From Paenimyroides ummariense (GTDB lineage Bacteria; Bacteroidota; Bacteroidia; Flavobacteriales; Flavobacteriaceae), in NCBI RefSeq assembly GCF_900115115.1, contig NZ_FOVI01000001.1:1-64000 (forward strand): DNA of 64,000 nt, in the 5' to 3' direction. Position numbers and translations under genes: made by a program. This document shows positions 1-8,738 of this stretch, piece after piece. The notes beneath the pieces were generated by a model, which saw only the letters and a list, made by a program, of their open reading frames with translations, ran no database searches and had not been told where the DNA came from. Position 1 is the stretch's first letter; the number at the start of each line of letters is the position of its first letter.

Positions 1-163
1 GGTATCTTACATTAGATACCAAGTCGCATTTAGAACCTACTAATATGTCCTTTATAAGTTGATCTGTAGTATATGTGTCATCAACATCCACATAATTGGG
101 TTGTTGACTAAACCCTAAAAAGCTGGTTACTAAAAACAGTATTAATAAATATTTGTTTCTCAT
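1..163 (-). CDS. Secreted choice-of-anchor L-type protein, N-terminal fragment
   Basis: Only the first 54 codons lie in the window; the gene continues past the left edge. Translating the minus strand from the ATG at 163 gives a signal peptide (MRNKYLLILFLVTSFLGFSQ) and then a segment containing YTTDQLIKDILVG, a Cys and SNVRY. That pattern resembles the start of the choice-of-anchor L domain seen in Bacteroidota proteins exported by type IX secretion (family recall, not searched). The C-terminal sorting domain that would confirm this is outside the window. The signal peptide is clear; the family call is tentative. Confidence 0.55.
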   Translation of the reverse strand, partial: MRNKYLLILFLVTSFLGFSQQPNYVDVDDTYTTDQLIKDILVGSKCDLVSNVRY

Positions 164-341
164 AGTTAGTTAATATAAATTTTATGAGTTAATTTTTGCG
201 TTTAAACACAACTTCATTTAAAAAGCGAAATTTACATAAAATTAAGAAACTATTAAGTTTTTTTTGTAAAAAAATTTAAACAAGCTAAACTTTAACACAT
301 ATAGGTTATATGCACTTATATATATTAAGGACATAATAACA

Positions 342-422
342 ATGAAATTATTTATAAAAACAGTTTATTTAGTGCATTTCACTATATTTGCACCTTATTA
401 TTTTTTAAATAAATACTATTAA
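342..422 (+). CDS. Possible 26-residue hydrophobic leader peptide upstream of folE
   Basis: An ATG at 342 opens 26 codons (MKLFIKTVYLVHFTIFAPYY and six more) closed by TAA at 420-422, four bases before the folE start and in a different frame. The peptide is hydrophobic with two early lysines, like a small membrane or leader peptide. A weak TAAGGA lies about 12 bases upstream. No homologue is recognised and a chance ORF in AT-rich DNA is quite possible. Confidence 0.25.
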   Translation: MKLFIKTVYLVHFTIFAPYYFLNKYY

Positions 423-426
423 AATT

Positions 427-1098
427 ATGTGTAAATCAGACGCGTTACACGAAGATATCGGTGACAACCATATAGGAACAAGCGATTATACGCCGTTAAA
501 AGCGGATGCTTTTTCTATTTCTGACGATGAAAAAATCGAATTGATTAAAAAAGATGTCGAAAATATATTAAACACCTTGGGTATGGATCTAACAGACGAC
601 AGTCTAAAAGGCACCCCAAACCGTGTGGCTAAAATGTTTGTTAAGGAAATTTTCGGCGGATTAAATCCTGCTAAAAAACCTTCATCATCTACCTTTGACA
701 ATAAATATAAGTATAACGAAATGCTTGTTGAAAAAAACATTGTGGTTTATTCAACGTGTGAACATCACTTATTGCCTATTGTTGGGCGTGCACATGTAGC
801 ATATATATCAAACGGAAAAGTAGTTGGTTTATCTAAAATGAACCGTATTGTAGATTATTACGCAAAACGTCCGCAGGTTCAAGAGCGTTTAACTATTCAA
901 ATTGTTGAAGAATTAAAACGTGTATTAGGAACCGAAGATGTTGCCTGTGTAGTTGATGCCAAACATTTATGTGTAAATTCTCGTGGAATTCGCGATATTG
1001 AAAGTTCAACTGTTACTGCAGAGTTCAGTGGTGCTTTTAAAAACGATGTTACCCGCAGAGAATTTTTAGACTATATTAAATTAGATACACAGTTTTAA
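427..1098 (+). CDS. folE: GTP cyclohydrolase I (FolE)
   Basis: Converts GTP to 7,8-dihydroneopterin triphosphate, the first step of tetrahydrofolate and pterin synthesis, in the cytoplasm. The 223 residues match the usual family length. The family motif STCEHHLLP (109-117) supplies Cys111 and His114, and HLCVNSRG (180-187) supplies Cys182. These correspond to the zinc ligands Cys110, His113 and Cys181 of the E. coli enzyme. RVAKM, with the expected basic residue, sits near 66-70. The ATG at 427 gives a normal hydrophilic N-terminus and no better start is visible. The gene reads alone into the next plus-strand genes; no terminator is seen before 1144. Confidence 0.97.
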   Translation: MCKSDALHEDIGDNHIGTSDYTPLKADAFSISDDEKIELIKKDVENILNTLGMDLTDDSLKGTPNRVAKMFVKEIFGGLNPAKKPSSSTFDNKYKYNEMLVEKNIVVYSTCEHHLLPIVGRAHVAYISNGKVVGLSKMNRIVDYYAKRPQVQERLTIQIVEELKRVLGTEDVACVVDAKHLCVNSRGIRDIESSTVTAEFSGAFKNDVTRREFLDYIKLDTQF

Positions 1099-1143
1099 TT
1101 TAATGTTTAATCGTTGATTTGTAAAATTGTTTAATTGGTTGAA

Positions 1144-1515
1144 ATGGGATATCTGTTTTCGTTTGAGAAATTAGAAGTTTGGCAAAATACTAAAAACCTT
1201 ATTATTTTTGTTTACGATATAACGAAGCTATTTCTGGTTAATGAACAATATGGTATTACTTCTCAAATTAAAAGAAGTACATCATCAATTGCAACTAATA
1301 TAGCAGAAGGCACATCAAGAGATACACCTACTGACAAATCGCGCTTTTTAACAATTGCATATTCATCTGCAATGGAAACATTAAATCATTTAATAATAGC
1401 AAAAGAACTAAACTATTTATCAGAAGAAAATTATATTATTTGCAGACAAGAAATCGAAAAAATCTGCAATCAAATAAACAATCTGAAAAAATATTTTATC
1501 TCTCAAAACAAATAA
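1144..1515 (+). CDS. Four-helix-bundle protein (23S rRNA intervening-sequence / S23 family)
   Basis: About 123 residues. The N-terminal FEKLEVWQ followed by helical segments, and the central [11 protein letters not shown] block, are the hallmark of the S23/four-helix-bundle family. Members were first noticed as ORFs inside intervening sequences of bacterial 23S rRNA genes. Their biochemical function is unknown. Here the gene stands alone between folE and cysS, with no rRNA sequence around it. An in-frame TTG lies nine bases upstream, but the ATG at 1144 puts the conserved motif at the usual distance from the start. The stop lies 23 bases before the cysS ATG, so the two may be cotranscribed. 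Confidence 0.88.
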   Translation: MGYLFSFEKLEVWQNTKNLIIFVYDITKLFLVNEQYGITSQIKRSTSSIATNIAEGTSRDTPTDKSRFLTIAYSSAMETLNHLIIAKELNYLSEENYIICRQEIEKICNQINNLKKYFISQNK

Positions 1516-1538
1516 ACGGTTTAACAGTTAAACAACAT

Positions 1539-3005
1539 ATGAAATCAAACCTAAAAATATACAATTCCTTAACAGGAGAGAAAGAGCTTTTTAAACCTTT
1601 ACACGAAGATAAAGTTGGTATGTACGTTTGCGGACCTACTGTTTACAGCAACGTGCATTTGGGAAATGTGCGAACGTTTCTTTCGTTTGATTTTATCTTT
1701 AGAAGCCTTCAGTATTTAGGTTTCAAAGTACGTTATGTACGAAACATTACCGATGCCGGTCATTTAACCGATGATGGAGATGTAAACAACGACCGTTTTG
1801 TAAAACAATCTCGTTTAGAGAAGTTAGAACCAATGGAAATTGTTCAAAAATACACGGTTGATTTTCATAACGTATTAAAGTTGTTCAACCTGCTTCCGCC
1901 TACTATAGAACCAACCGCAACAGGTCATATTATTGAACAGTTAGAACTTACTCAAAAGCTAATCGATAAAGGTTTTGCTTATGAAAGCAATGGTTCGGTT
2001 TATTTTGATGTGTTGGAATACAATAAACGCGGTTTAAATTACGGGGAACTTTCGCGTAGAAATATTGAAGAACTGTTTGAAAACACCCGCGATTTAGACG
2101 GACAAAACGAAAAGAAGAATCCACAGGATTTTGCTTTGTGGAAAAAAGCTTCTCCGCAACATATCATGCGTTGGTCGTCTCCATGGGGCGATGGTTTTCC
2201 GGGTTGGCATTTAGAATGTACCGCAATGAGCACCAAATATTTGGGCGATCAGTTTGATATTCACGGCGGCGGAATGGATTTAAAATTCCCTCACCACGAA
2301 TGTGAAATCGCACAAGGAAAAGCTTGCAACGGCACATCGCCTGTTCGTTATTGGATGCATGCAAATATGTTAACCATGAACGGGCAACGTATGAGTAAAT
2401 CTACAGGAAACTATATTTTACCAATGCAGTTAATCACAGGTGAAAACGATTTCTTTGAAAAACCTTTTACGCCGGGTGTATTGCGTTTCTGTTTTTTACA
2501 AGCACATTACCGCAGCGTTTTAGACATATCGAATGAAGCTATGCTGGCATCTGAGAAAGGTTTTGATCGATTAATGGATGCTATAAAATCACTTGCCGAT
2601 TTAAACACGTCTGCAGCATCTACCTTTAATGTATCAGAATGGAAACAGAAATGTTTAGATGCTTTATTGGATGATTTTAATAGCCCGATTTTAATCGCAA
2701 CGATTTTTGAAGCAGTTAAATTTATTAATTCGGTTAAAGAAAACAAAGCAACTATTTCGGCAGCCGATTTAGATCTTTTAAAAGTAACATTAAACGCTTT
2801 AATTTTTGATGTGTTGGGATTATACGCAAGCGAAAACACCAACAACAATGCTAAATTAGAAGAAGTTGTAAATATGTTAATCAACATGCGCAATTTGGCT
2901 CGTGCAAACAAAGATTTCGCCCAATCCGATTTAATTCGCAACCAGTTGGCAGCAATCGGTATCGAACTAAAAGACGGAAAAGACGGCACAACTTTTACCC
3001 TATAA
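1539..3005 (+). CDS. cysS: Cysteinyl-tRNA synthetase
   Basis: Class I synthetase charging tRNA-Cys, 488 residues. Cys31 in [11 protein letters not shown] and the HLGN form of the HIGH motif (40-43) match the catalytic entry. [10 protein letters not shown] and [15 protein letters not shown] carry the remaining zinc ligands and the Cys-recognition pocket. RMSKSTGNY is the KMSKS loop. The open frame extends upstream over the previous gene from a TTG, but the ATG at 1539 ([10 protein letters not shown]) gives the family's usual N-terminus. A clean hairpin terminator follows at 3019. Confidence 0.97.
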   Translation: MKSNLKIYNSLTGEKELFKPLHEDKVGMYVCGPTVYSNVHLGNVRTFLSFDFIFRSLQYLGFKVRYVRNITDAGHLTDDGDVNNDRFVKQSRLEKLEPMEIVQKYTVDFHNVLKLFNLLPPTIEPTATGHIIEQLELTQKLIDKGFAYESNGSVYFDVLEYNKRGLNYGELSRRNIEELFENTRDLDGQNEKKNPQDFALWKKASPQHIMRWSSPWGDGFPGWHLECTAMSTKYLGDQFDIHGGGMDLKFPHHECEIAQGKACNGTSPVRYWMHANMLTMNGQRMSKSTGNYILPMQLITGENDFFEKPFTPGVLRFCFLQAHYRSVLDISNEAMLASEKGFDRLMDAIKSLADLNTSAASTFNVSEWKQKCLDALLDDFNSPILIATIFEAVKFINSVKENKATISAADLDLLKVTLNALIFDVLGLYASENTNNNAKLEEVVNMLINMRNLARANKDFAQSDLIRNQLAAIGIELKDGKDGTTFTL

Positions 3006-3018
3006 TTTTTTACAAAAA

Positions 3019-3046
3019 AGAGCTACTTAAACGGTAGCTTTTTTTA
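3019..3046 (+). terminator. Rho-independent terminator of cysS
   Basis: AGCTAC / GTAGCT stem (3021-3026 with 3034-3039), loop of seven bases, extended by A and T runs and followed by a T-run. It lies 14 bases after the cysS stop. Confidence 0.8.
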
Positions 3047-3052
3047 TCTTTG
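3045..3052 (+). promoter_or_regulatory. Candidate -7 element TATCTTTG for yidD
   Basis: Exact match to the Bacteroidota TAnnTTTG element, only seven bases before the yidD ATG, which would make the message almost leaderless. No clear -33 TTG was found, because the upstream bases form the cysS terminator. Confidence 0.35.
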
Positions 3053-3058
3053 ATACTT

Positions 3059-3289
3059 ATGGAACAACTCAAAAAAATCTTAATTTTTCCCTTTGTTGTA
3101 CTAATACGTTTTTATCAGCTGGTAATTTCGCCTTTAACACCGCCATCGTGCAGGTTTACTCCTACATGTTCGCATTACACGTTAGAAGCGCTAAAAAAAT
3201 ACGGCTTGTTTAAAGGTAGCTGGTTAGGCATAAAACGTATTGCAAAATGTCATCCGTGGGGAAAATCGGGTTACGATCCTGTTCCTTAA
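3059..3289 (+). CDS. yidD: Membrane protein insertion efficiency factor YidD
   Basis: A small 76-residue protein of the YidD family, thought to assist insertion of inner-membrane proteins by the YidC route. The family core is plain: a hydrophobic amphipathic N-terminus, [20 protein letters not shown] with its two conserved cysteines, [10 protein letters not shown], and a C-terminal [13 protein letters not shown]. The upstream in-frame TTG overlaps the candidate promoter, so the ATG at 3059 is chosen. It is followed 18 bases later by lgt, another envelope gene, probably on the same transcript. Confidence 0.95.
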   Translation: MEQLKKILIFPFVVLIRFYQLVISPLTPPSCRFTPTCSHYTLEALKKYGLFKGSWLGIKRIAKCHPWGKSGYDPVP

Positions 3290-3307
3290 AAACTAAAAAT
3301 ATTTTAT

Positions 3308-4234
3308 ATGATCTGGAATCCTTCCGAAGGAATTACCATTGGTAGTTTTACCTTACATTTTTACAGCTTAATGTTTGTTGTTGCATTTACATTAGGCTAT
3401 TTTATTATGAAAAAAGTGTACGAACGCGAAAACCGTTCGCAAGACGAATTAGACAAACTTTTTTTCTACACTTTTATCGCCACGTTGTTAGGTGCACGTT
3501 TAGGTGATGTTTTCTTTTATAGTTGGCAAGATTATTATAAAGATCATCCGTGGGAAATTTTACTTCCTTTTAAATTTGAACCTGAATTTGAGTTTACAGG
3601 ATTTAGAGGATTAGCAAGTCACGGAGCGGCAATTGGAATTATTTTAGCAATGATCTTTTACAGTAGAATAATCAAAAAACCGTTGTTGTGGATTTTAGAC
3701 CGTGTGGTTTTACCGATAACTATTGGCGGTGTTTTTGTTCGATTTGGAAACTTTTTCAATTCAGAAATTTATGGTCACGTTACAGATCAATCGTTCCCTT
3801 TCGGAATAAAATTCATTCGCGAACATGAATTTTGGAGATCCAACAACTTACTTGGAATAACTCAAGTTGAAGATAAAAATGAAGCTTACAAACTGATAGA
3901 AACCGATCCTAGATTTTCTTCGATTTTAGAAGCCATTCCGTTTCGTCATCCAACACAATTATATGAAGCATTCGGATACATAATTTTGTTCATTATCTTA
4001 ATGTTTATGTACTGGAAAACCGATGCGCGTAATTATTTAGGAAAAATCTTCGGAGTGTTTTTAGTTTTCTTATGGCTGATTCGATTTGTAGTTGAATACG
4101 TTAAAGAAAGCCAGGGCGGATTTGAATCTTCATTAGGATTATTATCAACCGGTCAGTGGTTAAGTATTCCGTTCATCATTGCCGGAATTTACATTTGGGC
4201 AACTGCCAAAAACAGACCCGTAACAAATATATAA
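3308..4234 (+). CDS. lgt: Prolipoprotein diacylglyceryl transferase
   Basis: Inner-membrane enzyme that transfers diacylglycerol from phosphatidylglycerol to the lipobox cysteine of prolipoproteins, the first step of lipoprotein maturation. It has 308 residues and about seven membrane segments. GLASHGAAIG (101-110) places the catalytic-region histidine at 105 (E. coli His103). RFGNFFNSEIYG (145-156) is the Lgt signature with its conserved Arg and Asn. HPTQLYEA, the conserved C-terminal block, is also present. It serves the many lipoproteins encoded in this window. A bidirectional-looking hairpin follows the stop. Confidence 0.96.
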   Translation: MIWNPSEGITIGSFTLHFYSLMFVVAFTLGYFIMKKVYERENRSQDELDKLFFYTFIATLLGARLGDVFFYSWQDYYKDHPWEILLPFKFEPEFEFTGFRGLASHGAAIGIILAMIFYSRIIKKPLLWILDRVVLPITIGGVFVRFGNFFNSEIYGHVTDQSFPFGIKFIREHEFWRSNNLLGITQVEDKNEAYKLIETDPRFSSILEAIPFRHPTQLYEAFGYIILFIILMFMYWKTDARNYLGKIFGVFLVFLWLIRFVVEYVKESQGGFESSLGLLSTGQWLSIPFIIAGIYIWATAKNRPVTNI

Positions 4235-4237
4235 CAC

Positions 4238-4267
4238 AAAAAACTCCTGAAAATTCAGGAGTTTTTT
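4238..4267 (+). terminator. Terminator after lgt
   Basis: AAAACTCCTGAA / TTCAGGAGTTTT hairpin ending in a T-run, just after the lgt stop. Confidence 0.85.
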
Positions 4268-4310
4268 ATTGAAATTCGTATCTTTATAGGAATTGTTAAA
4301 AAGATAAACT

Positions 4311-5177
4311 ATGAGAAAAAGAATTTTAATTCCCGTAATTCTTTTAGGAACCATTGGTTTAACAAGTTGCGTTTCTAAAAAAAGGTATGAAGGTTTGCAG
4401 GCAAACTACACAAAACTTCAAGACGATTATAAAGGATTGGGACAACGTTTCCATCAATCCGAAGTTGATTTAAGCTCGTGCAATTCCCGCGTAAAAAGCT
4501 TAGAAGATATGTTGGCACAAGAACGCTCTTCTAATGATGCCCTAAAAAAAACGCTAGAATCTTTGCAAGGATCTTTAGATAAAAGTATCACCCAAGGTAA
4601 CGTGAATATTTCTAAATTGGTCGATGAGATCAATGCAAGTAACAAGTACATTCAGCATTTGGTGAACACCAAAAACAAAAGCGATTCTTTAAACGTGGTG
4701 CTAACTAACAACCTAACCCGTTCGTTAAGTCGTGAAGAATTGCGAGATGTTGATGTACAGGTTTTAAAAGGTGTGGTTTACATTTCGTTGGCTGATAATA
4801 TGTTGTATAAATCAGGAAGTTATGAAATATCCGACCGTGCAAGCGAAACGTTGAGCAAAGTAGCAAAAATAATTAACGATTATAAAGATTACGATGTGTT
4901 GATTGAAGGTAATACCGATAATGTGCCTATTAAACGCGAAAACATTCGCAACAACTGGGATTTAAGTTCCTTAAGAGCTTCATCAGTTGTACAGGCATTG
5001 CAAAATCAGTACGGTGTAAATCCAAAACGTTTAACGGCTGGTGGTCGTGGTGAGTTTAACCCAATTGCGGACAATAGTACCGATGCCGGTAGAACCAAAA
5101 ACCGTAGAACACAAATTATCATTACTCCGAAATTAGATGAGTTTATGGATTTAATCGATCAGGCTCCAGAGAAATAA
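4311..5177 (+). CDS. OmpA-family lipoprotein
   Basis: 288 residues. The lipobox LTSC puts the lipidated cysteine at 20. A long heptad-rich coiled coil spans roughly 25-130. The C-terminal third (about 160-275) is an OmpA-like peptidoglycan-binding domain, with NTDNVP, DLSSLRASSVV, GGRGE and a closing RTKNRRTQI segment. The Asp and Arg that contact diaminopimelate are present in DLSSLRAS and NRR. This is a Pal-like tether of the outer membrane to the cell wall, but the long coiled coil is unlike Pal. The gene is alone between two terminators. Confidence 0.9.
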   Translation: MRKRILIPVILLGTIGLTSCVSKKRYEGLQANYTKLQDDYKGLGQRFHQSEVDLSSCNSRVKSLEDMLAQERSSNDALKKTLESLQGSLDKSITQGNVNISKLVDEINASNKYIQHLVNTKNKSDSLNVVLTNNLTRSLSREELRDVDVQVLKGVVYISLADNMLYKSGSYEISDRASETLSKVAKIINDYKDYDVLIEGNTDNVPIKRENIRNNWDLSSLRASSVVQALQNQYGVNPKRLTAGGRGEFNPIADNSTDAGRTKNRRTQIIITPKLDEFMDLIDQAPEK

Positions 5178-5183
5178 AAACAG

Positions 5184-5213
5184 AAAAGTCAAGCGTAAAG
5201 CTTGACTTTTTTA
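5184..5213 (+). terminator. Terminator after OmpA lipoprotein gene
   Basis: Perfect 11-bp stem AAAAGTCAAGC / GCTTGACTTTT with a GTAAA loop and a T-rich tail. Confidence 0.88.
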
Positions 5214-5258
5214 TTTTTATTAACATTTGGTTTGATTTAATTTTTGCACATTCGCTTT

Positions 5259-6383
5259 ATGAAAATAAAACGAAAAAAATTAATGACAACTATACTTATT
5301 GTTATTGGCGTATTAATTGCCGGAACATTGATCTTTTTACAACATCCGTTGTTCGGAAAAGAGCCTTCGGGAGAGCGATTGGAACGAATTAAAAAATCAA
5401 AACACTATAAAGACGGTCAGTTTCATAATTTATCAAACACTCCGGCTCTTTCAGAAGACACTAATTATTATAGTGTTATGAAAGAACTGCTGTTTTCTAA
5501 AATTGAACATACGAAACCTACCGACAGTATTCCTTGCGTAAATACGAATTTGTTAGAAAAAACCATTGAAGAAGATTTTATGGTTTGGTTTGGGCATTCG
5601 TCTTACTACATGAAAATCGATGGACAATCATTTTTAATTGATCCGGTACTAAGCAAAAATGCATCGCCTTTATATGGAACTAATACTGCCTTCGCTGGTG
5701 CTGATTTATTTACTTGTGAAGCACTTCCTAAAATTGATGTTTTGGTTTTAACACACGATCATTACGATCATTTAGATTATTCGTCGTTTAAGAATATTAA
5801 AGATAAAGTAAGTAAAATTATTTGTCCGTTGGGTGTGGGCGAACATTTAGAATATTGGGGATTTCCGAAAGAAAATATTACCGAATTAGATTGGTATGAA
5901 GATGCATCTGCAACCGATTCTATCAAGATTACCGCAACGCCAGCACGCCATTTTTCGGGCAGAAGCTTTAAACGAAACACAACTTTATGGGCATCGTACG
6001 TGTTGCAAACAAAAAATCTGAAATTATATTTAGGTGGCGATAGTGGTTACGATACGCATTTTAAAGAAATTGGTACAAAATATGGTCCGTTTGATTTAGC
6101 GATTTTAGAAAACGGACAATACGATAAAAAATGGAAATACATTCACATGATGCCCGAAGAAGTTGTGCAGGCAAGTAACGATTTGCAGGCAAAAAGATTT
6201 TTTCCGGTGCATAGTTCTAAATTTAAACTGGCAAATCACCCGTGGAAAGAACCTTTGGAACGCGTAAGTATTGCAAGTACAAAACAAACAGCATCACAAT
6301 TAATTACACCTAAAATTGGCGAAGTAATTTATTTAAACCAGCAAGATCAGGTTTTTGAAAAATGGTGGGAACAGGTTAATTAA
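5259..6383 (+). CDS. Membrane-anchored metallo-beta-lactamase-fold hydrolase (UlaG / NAPE-PLD-like)
   Basis: 374 residues from the ATG at 5259; an upstream in-frame TTG is less likely. A basic N-terminus precedes one membrane segment (about 9-27), so the enzyme is probably anchored with its domain outside the cytoplasm. The zinc motif HDHYDHLD is at 166-173. An N-terminal FGHSSYYMKIDG strand and LGGDSGYDTH belong to the UlaG/NAPE-PLD branch of the fold. C-terminal FPVHSSKF probably supplies the last ligand. That branch contains lactonases and phospholipases; the substrate cannot be told. It is not a class B beta-lactamase. Confidence 0.85.
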   Translation: MKIKRKKLMTTILIVIGVLIAGTLIFLQHPLFGKEPSGERLERIKKSKHYKDGQFHNLSNTPALSEDTNYYSVMKELLFSKIEHTKPTDSIPCVNTNLLEKTIEEDFMVWFGHSSYYMKIDGQSFLIDPVLSKNASPLYGTNTAFAGADLFTCEALPKIDVLVLTHDHYDHLDYSSFKNIKDKVSKIICPLGVGEHLEYWGFPKENITELDWYEDASATDSIKITATPARHFSGRSFKRNTTLWASYVLQTKNLKLYLGGDSGYDTHFKEIGTKYGPFDLAILENGQYDKKWKYIHMMPEEVVQASNDLQAKRFFPVHSSKFKLANHPWKEPLERVSIASTKQTASQLITPKIGEVIYLNQQDQVFEKWWEQVN

Positions 6384-6389
6384 GATCAT

Positions 6390-6420
6390 AAAAAAGTCGC
6401 TTCAAAAAAGCGACTTTTTT
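6390..6420. terminator. Bidirectional terminator between convergent genes
   Basis: AAAAAGTCGCTT / AAGCGACTTTTT hairpin with A-run on the left and T-run on the right. It serves the plus gene ending at 6383 and the minus gene ending at 6420. Confidence 0.85.
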
Positions 6421-7175
6421 TATTCATATTGTTGAACCAATTCCATTATTTTCTTTTCTTTTTCTAATAAAACCAAACGCGTTCCTTCTAATTTGTAATG
6501 CGTAACTTTTTCCAAAGCATCGGTAAAAACCTTTTCGTTTACGCCATCGCAAAACATTTTGGTTGATGTTATATGATTAAACTTCATAGTATTTTGGAAC
6601 ATCAACAATTGTCCGTTAATCGCATTACAAGCACTGTTTCCAGAAAAAACCGGCTGATTGATATCAATCTTAATAAAAGGTTTTTTATATGGATACAAAT
6701 CGGCAGCTTTAATTTTTCCGACATAAATTTTATCTAAATACCAGTTTCCATTTAAAGTTACCTTATGAAATTTCATTTCGCCGGTTTCAGATTTTAAAAT
6801 CAACACATTATTTTTCAATTCGTACGATTTTACTTGTGTTAAGCTACTTTTAAAATCTTCACTCTTCACTTTATTGCACGCCATCATGGTCGAAATAAAA
6901 TCGGTAGGAAAACTAATTTCCTGATTTTTCTTCAACACCGCTTTTCCGTTAATTCTGTTACAGCCATCGTATCCGTAAACCGTTAAATTTTCGGCACTTT
7001 CAAAAGTCAAAGTTGGCAATCCTTCTTTAAAATCTTTTGCTAAATCTTTACTAAAACTAGCACCGGCAAGTTCCCAGTTTCCGTTTAACAGCGTTTGATC
7101 TTCTTTAATTTCTTTCTTTGCAGCACACGAAACAATCAATGTAGCTGCGGTTAAAAGTAAAAATACCTTTTTCAT
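6420..7175 (-). CDS. META-domain lipoprotein with two repeats
   Basis: About 251 residues; an ATG two codons upstream (7181) is equally possible. The signal peptide ends in LIVSC, a lipobox. The mature part holds two META (HslJ/DUF306) units. The first starts at LNGNWELAGA and contains YGYDGCNRINGK. The second starts at LNGNWYLDKI and contains SGNSACNAINGQ. HslJ-type domains are linked to heat or novobiocin resistance and outer-membrane stress, but their biochemistry is unsettled. The gene converges on the hydrolase gene across a shared terminator. Confidence 0.88.
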   Translation of the reverse strand: MKKVFLLLTAATLIVSCAAKKEIKEDQTLLNGNWELAGASFSKDLAKDFKEGLPTLTFESAENLTVYGYDGCNRINGKAVLKKNQEISFPTDFISTMMACNKVKSEDFKSSLTQVKSYELKNNVLILKSETGEMKFHKVTLNGNWYLDKIYVGKIKAADLYPYKKPFIKIDINQPVFSGNSACNAINGQLLMFQNTMKFNHITSTKMFCDGVNEKVFTDALEKVTHYKLEGTRLVLLEKEKKIMELVQQYE

Positions 7176-7197
7176 ATTCATTTTTAATTTTGATAAA

Positions 7198-7230
7198 AAT
7201 AAAAAAAGCTCCGCAAAATGCGAAGCTTTT
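7198..7230 (-). terminator. Terminator of the ferredoxin gene
   Basis: Read on the minus strand: AAAAGCTTCGC / GCGGAGCTTTT stem with one mismatch, a five-base loop and a long T-run, directly after the ferredoxin stop. Confidence 0.75.
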
Positions 7231-7232
7231 AA

Positions 7233-7583
7233 CTATTCGTTATGTAAAAAAGCCTGTCTTTCTAATAAAAGCTCATCGCTTTCTACGTGGTTATCATCGG
7301 GCACACAACAATCAACCGGACAAACGGCTGCGCATTGCGGTTCTTCGTGAAAACCTTTACACTCGGTACATTTACCCGGAACAATGTAATAAATATCGTC
7401 TGAAATTGGTGTTTGTGCATCTTCGGCATCTACTTCCGATCCATCAGGCAAAATCACTTTTCCGCTTAATTTTGTACCGTCTTTCCAGCGCCAGTCATCG
7501 GCACCTTCATAAATTGCTGTATTTGGGCATTCTGGTTCGCACGCCCCGCAATTTATACATTCATCGGTTATTATAATTGCCAT
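7233..7583 (-). CDS. 2x[4Fe-4S] ferredoxin
   Basis: 116 residues with two clusters: [12 protein letters not shown] (Cys9, 12, 15, 19), and a second set in [21 protein letters not shown]. This is the ferredoxin architecture with an extended, acidic inter-cluster segment common in Bacteroidota, and it acts as a cytoplasmic electron carrier. It is divergent from an acyl-CoA reductase gene, with which it shares a 71-base intergenic region. The pairing suggests a functional link, which is inference. A terminator follows. Confidence 0.93.
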   Translation of the reverse strand: MAIIITDECINCGACEPECPNTAIYEGADDWRWKDGTKLSGKVILPDGSEVDAEDAQTPISDDIYYIVPGKCTECKGFHEEPQCAAVCPVDCCVPDDNHVESDELLLERQAFLHNE

Positions 7584-7607
7584 AGCAAGGATTTTATTTA
7601 ATTAATG

Positions 7608-7615
7608 TAACTTTG
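7608..7615 (+). promoter_or_regulatory. Candidate -7 element TAACTTTG of the acyl-CoA reductase gene
   Basis: Exact TAnnTTTG match, 39 bases before the ATG at 7655, overlapping the palindrome TTTGTACAAA at 7612-7621 in the divergent ferredoxin/reductase intergenic region. The palindrome could be an operator for both genes. Confidence 0.45.
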
Positions 7616-7654
7616 TACAAAAGTACTGCATAAACAATTTACAAACAAATCTAT

Positions 7655-8713
7655 ATGATTTTAGAAGATAAAAAACACGCATTTGTACAGTTAGGTGCGT
7701 TTTTAAAACAGTTTACCCAACAACCTTACCAGCAAAACCCGAGTGTATTGTTTAACGATTTGTTTTTTGAACCCTTTGTTTCACTGATAAATCAATTGCA
7801 CGAAAGTAACAGCTGGTTTAAACGCGAGCAGTTAGAATTTGCTTTTAAATCGTGGAGCGATGCTTTAACAAACGATAATTTAACCAAATGGTTGTCTGCC
7901 TACGATTTAACCGACGATAAATTAAAAACAATTGGATTAATTTTAGCAGGAAACATACCAATGGTTGGTTTTCACGATGTTTTATCGGTTTTAATGTCGG
8001 GGAACAAAGCGTTGATAAAGTTATCAAGCAACGATGAGTTGTTGATTCCCGTTTTGTTGAAATACCTCAGCACCGTTGAACCGCAATTTAAAGACCGCTA
8101 CGAAATCACAAAAGATAAATTGCAGAATTTTGATGCTGTGATTGCTACAGGAAGTGACAATACAGCGCGTTATTTTGATTATTATTTTGGGAAATATCCG
8201 AACATTATCCGTAAAAACCGAAATTCGGTTGCTGTTTTAAACGGCAGTGAATCTAAAGAAGATTTAATGGCTTTGGGCGAAGATATTTTCAGGTATTATG
8301 GTTTGGGTTGCAGAAATGTATCGAAACTTTTTGTTCCGAAAGATTATAATTTCGACAACTTTTTTGAAGGAATGTTTGCTTACAAGGATATTATCGATGA
8401 TGATAAATACGCCAATAATTACGATTATAACAAAGCTGTTTTTTTAATGAGTAATTTTAATTTGTTAGACAACGGATTTTTGACTATTAAGGAAGATACG
8501 TCGTACACCTCGCCTATTTCATCGGTTTTTTATGAATTTTATACTGATTTAAATGAGGTTGAAGAGAGATTAAAAGCCGATACCGACAAAATTCAATGTA
8601 TTGTTTCTAATAATTTAGTAACGAACAGCTTACCCTTTGGATCTACTCAAAAACCGGAATTATGGGATTATGCAGACAATGTTGATACAATGAAATTTTT
8701 GTTATCTTTATAA
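7655..8713 (+). CDS. LuxC-like acyl-CoA reductase
   Basis: 352 residues resembling the LuxC/acyl-CoA reductase family, which reduces activated fatty acids to aldehydes with NADPH. Visible family features are LILAGNIPMVGFHDVLSVLMSGN near the nucleotide-binding region, a downstream GLGCRNVSKLFVP block that carries the expected nucleophilic cysteine, and a C-terminal LPFGSTQKPELWDYADNVDTM. Flavobacteria commonly carry a single stand-alone copy next to a ferredoxin with no lux genes, as here. The physiological substrate is not known from sequence. Confidence 0.87.
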   Translation: MILEDKKHAFVQLGAFLKQFTQQPYQQNPSVLFNDLFFEPFVSLINQLHESNSWFKREQLEFAFKSWSDALTNDNLTKWLSAYDLTDDKLKTIGLILAGNIPMVGFHDVLSVLMSGNKALIKLSSNDELLIPVLLKYLSTVEPQFKDRYEITKDKLQNFDAVIATGSDNTARYFDYYFGKYPNIIRKNRNSVAVLNGSESKEDLMALGEDIFRYYGLGCRNVSKLFVPKDYNFDNFFEGMFAYKDIIDDDKYANNYDYNKAVFLMSNFNLLDNGFLTIKEDTSYTSPISSVFYEFYTDLNEVEERLKADTDKIQCIVSNNLVTNSLPFGSTQKPELWDYADNVDTMKFLLSL

Positions 8714-8738
8714 AATAAATTTAAATTTTTAGAAAAAA

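Noticed and set aside
5244..5258. TTG start five codons before the membrane-bound hydrolase
   Set aside because: An ATG with a better signal-anchor start lies at 5259.
5259..6383. Second class B beta-lactamase
   Set aside because: Its motif HDHYDHLD and the UlaG/NAPE-PLD-type strands belong to another branch of the fold.
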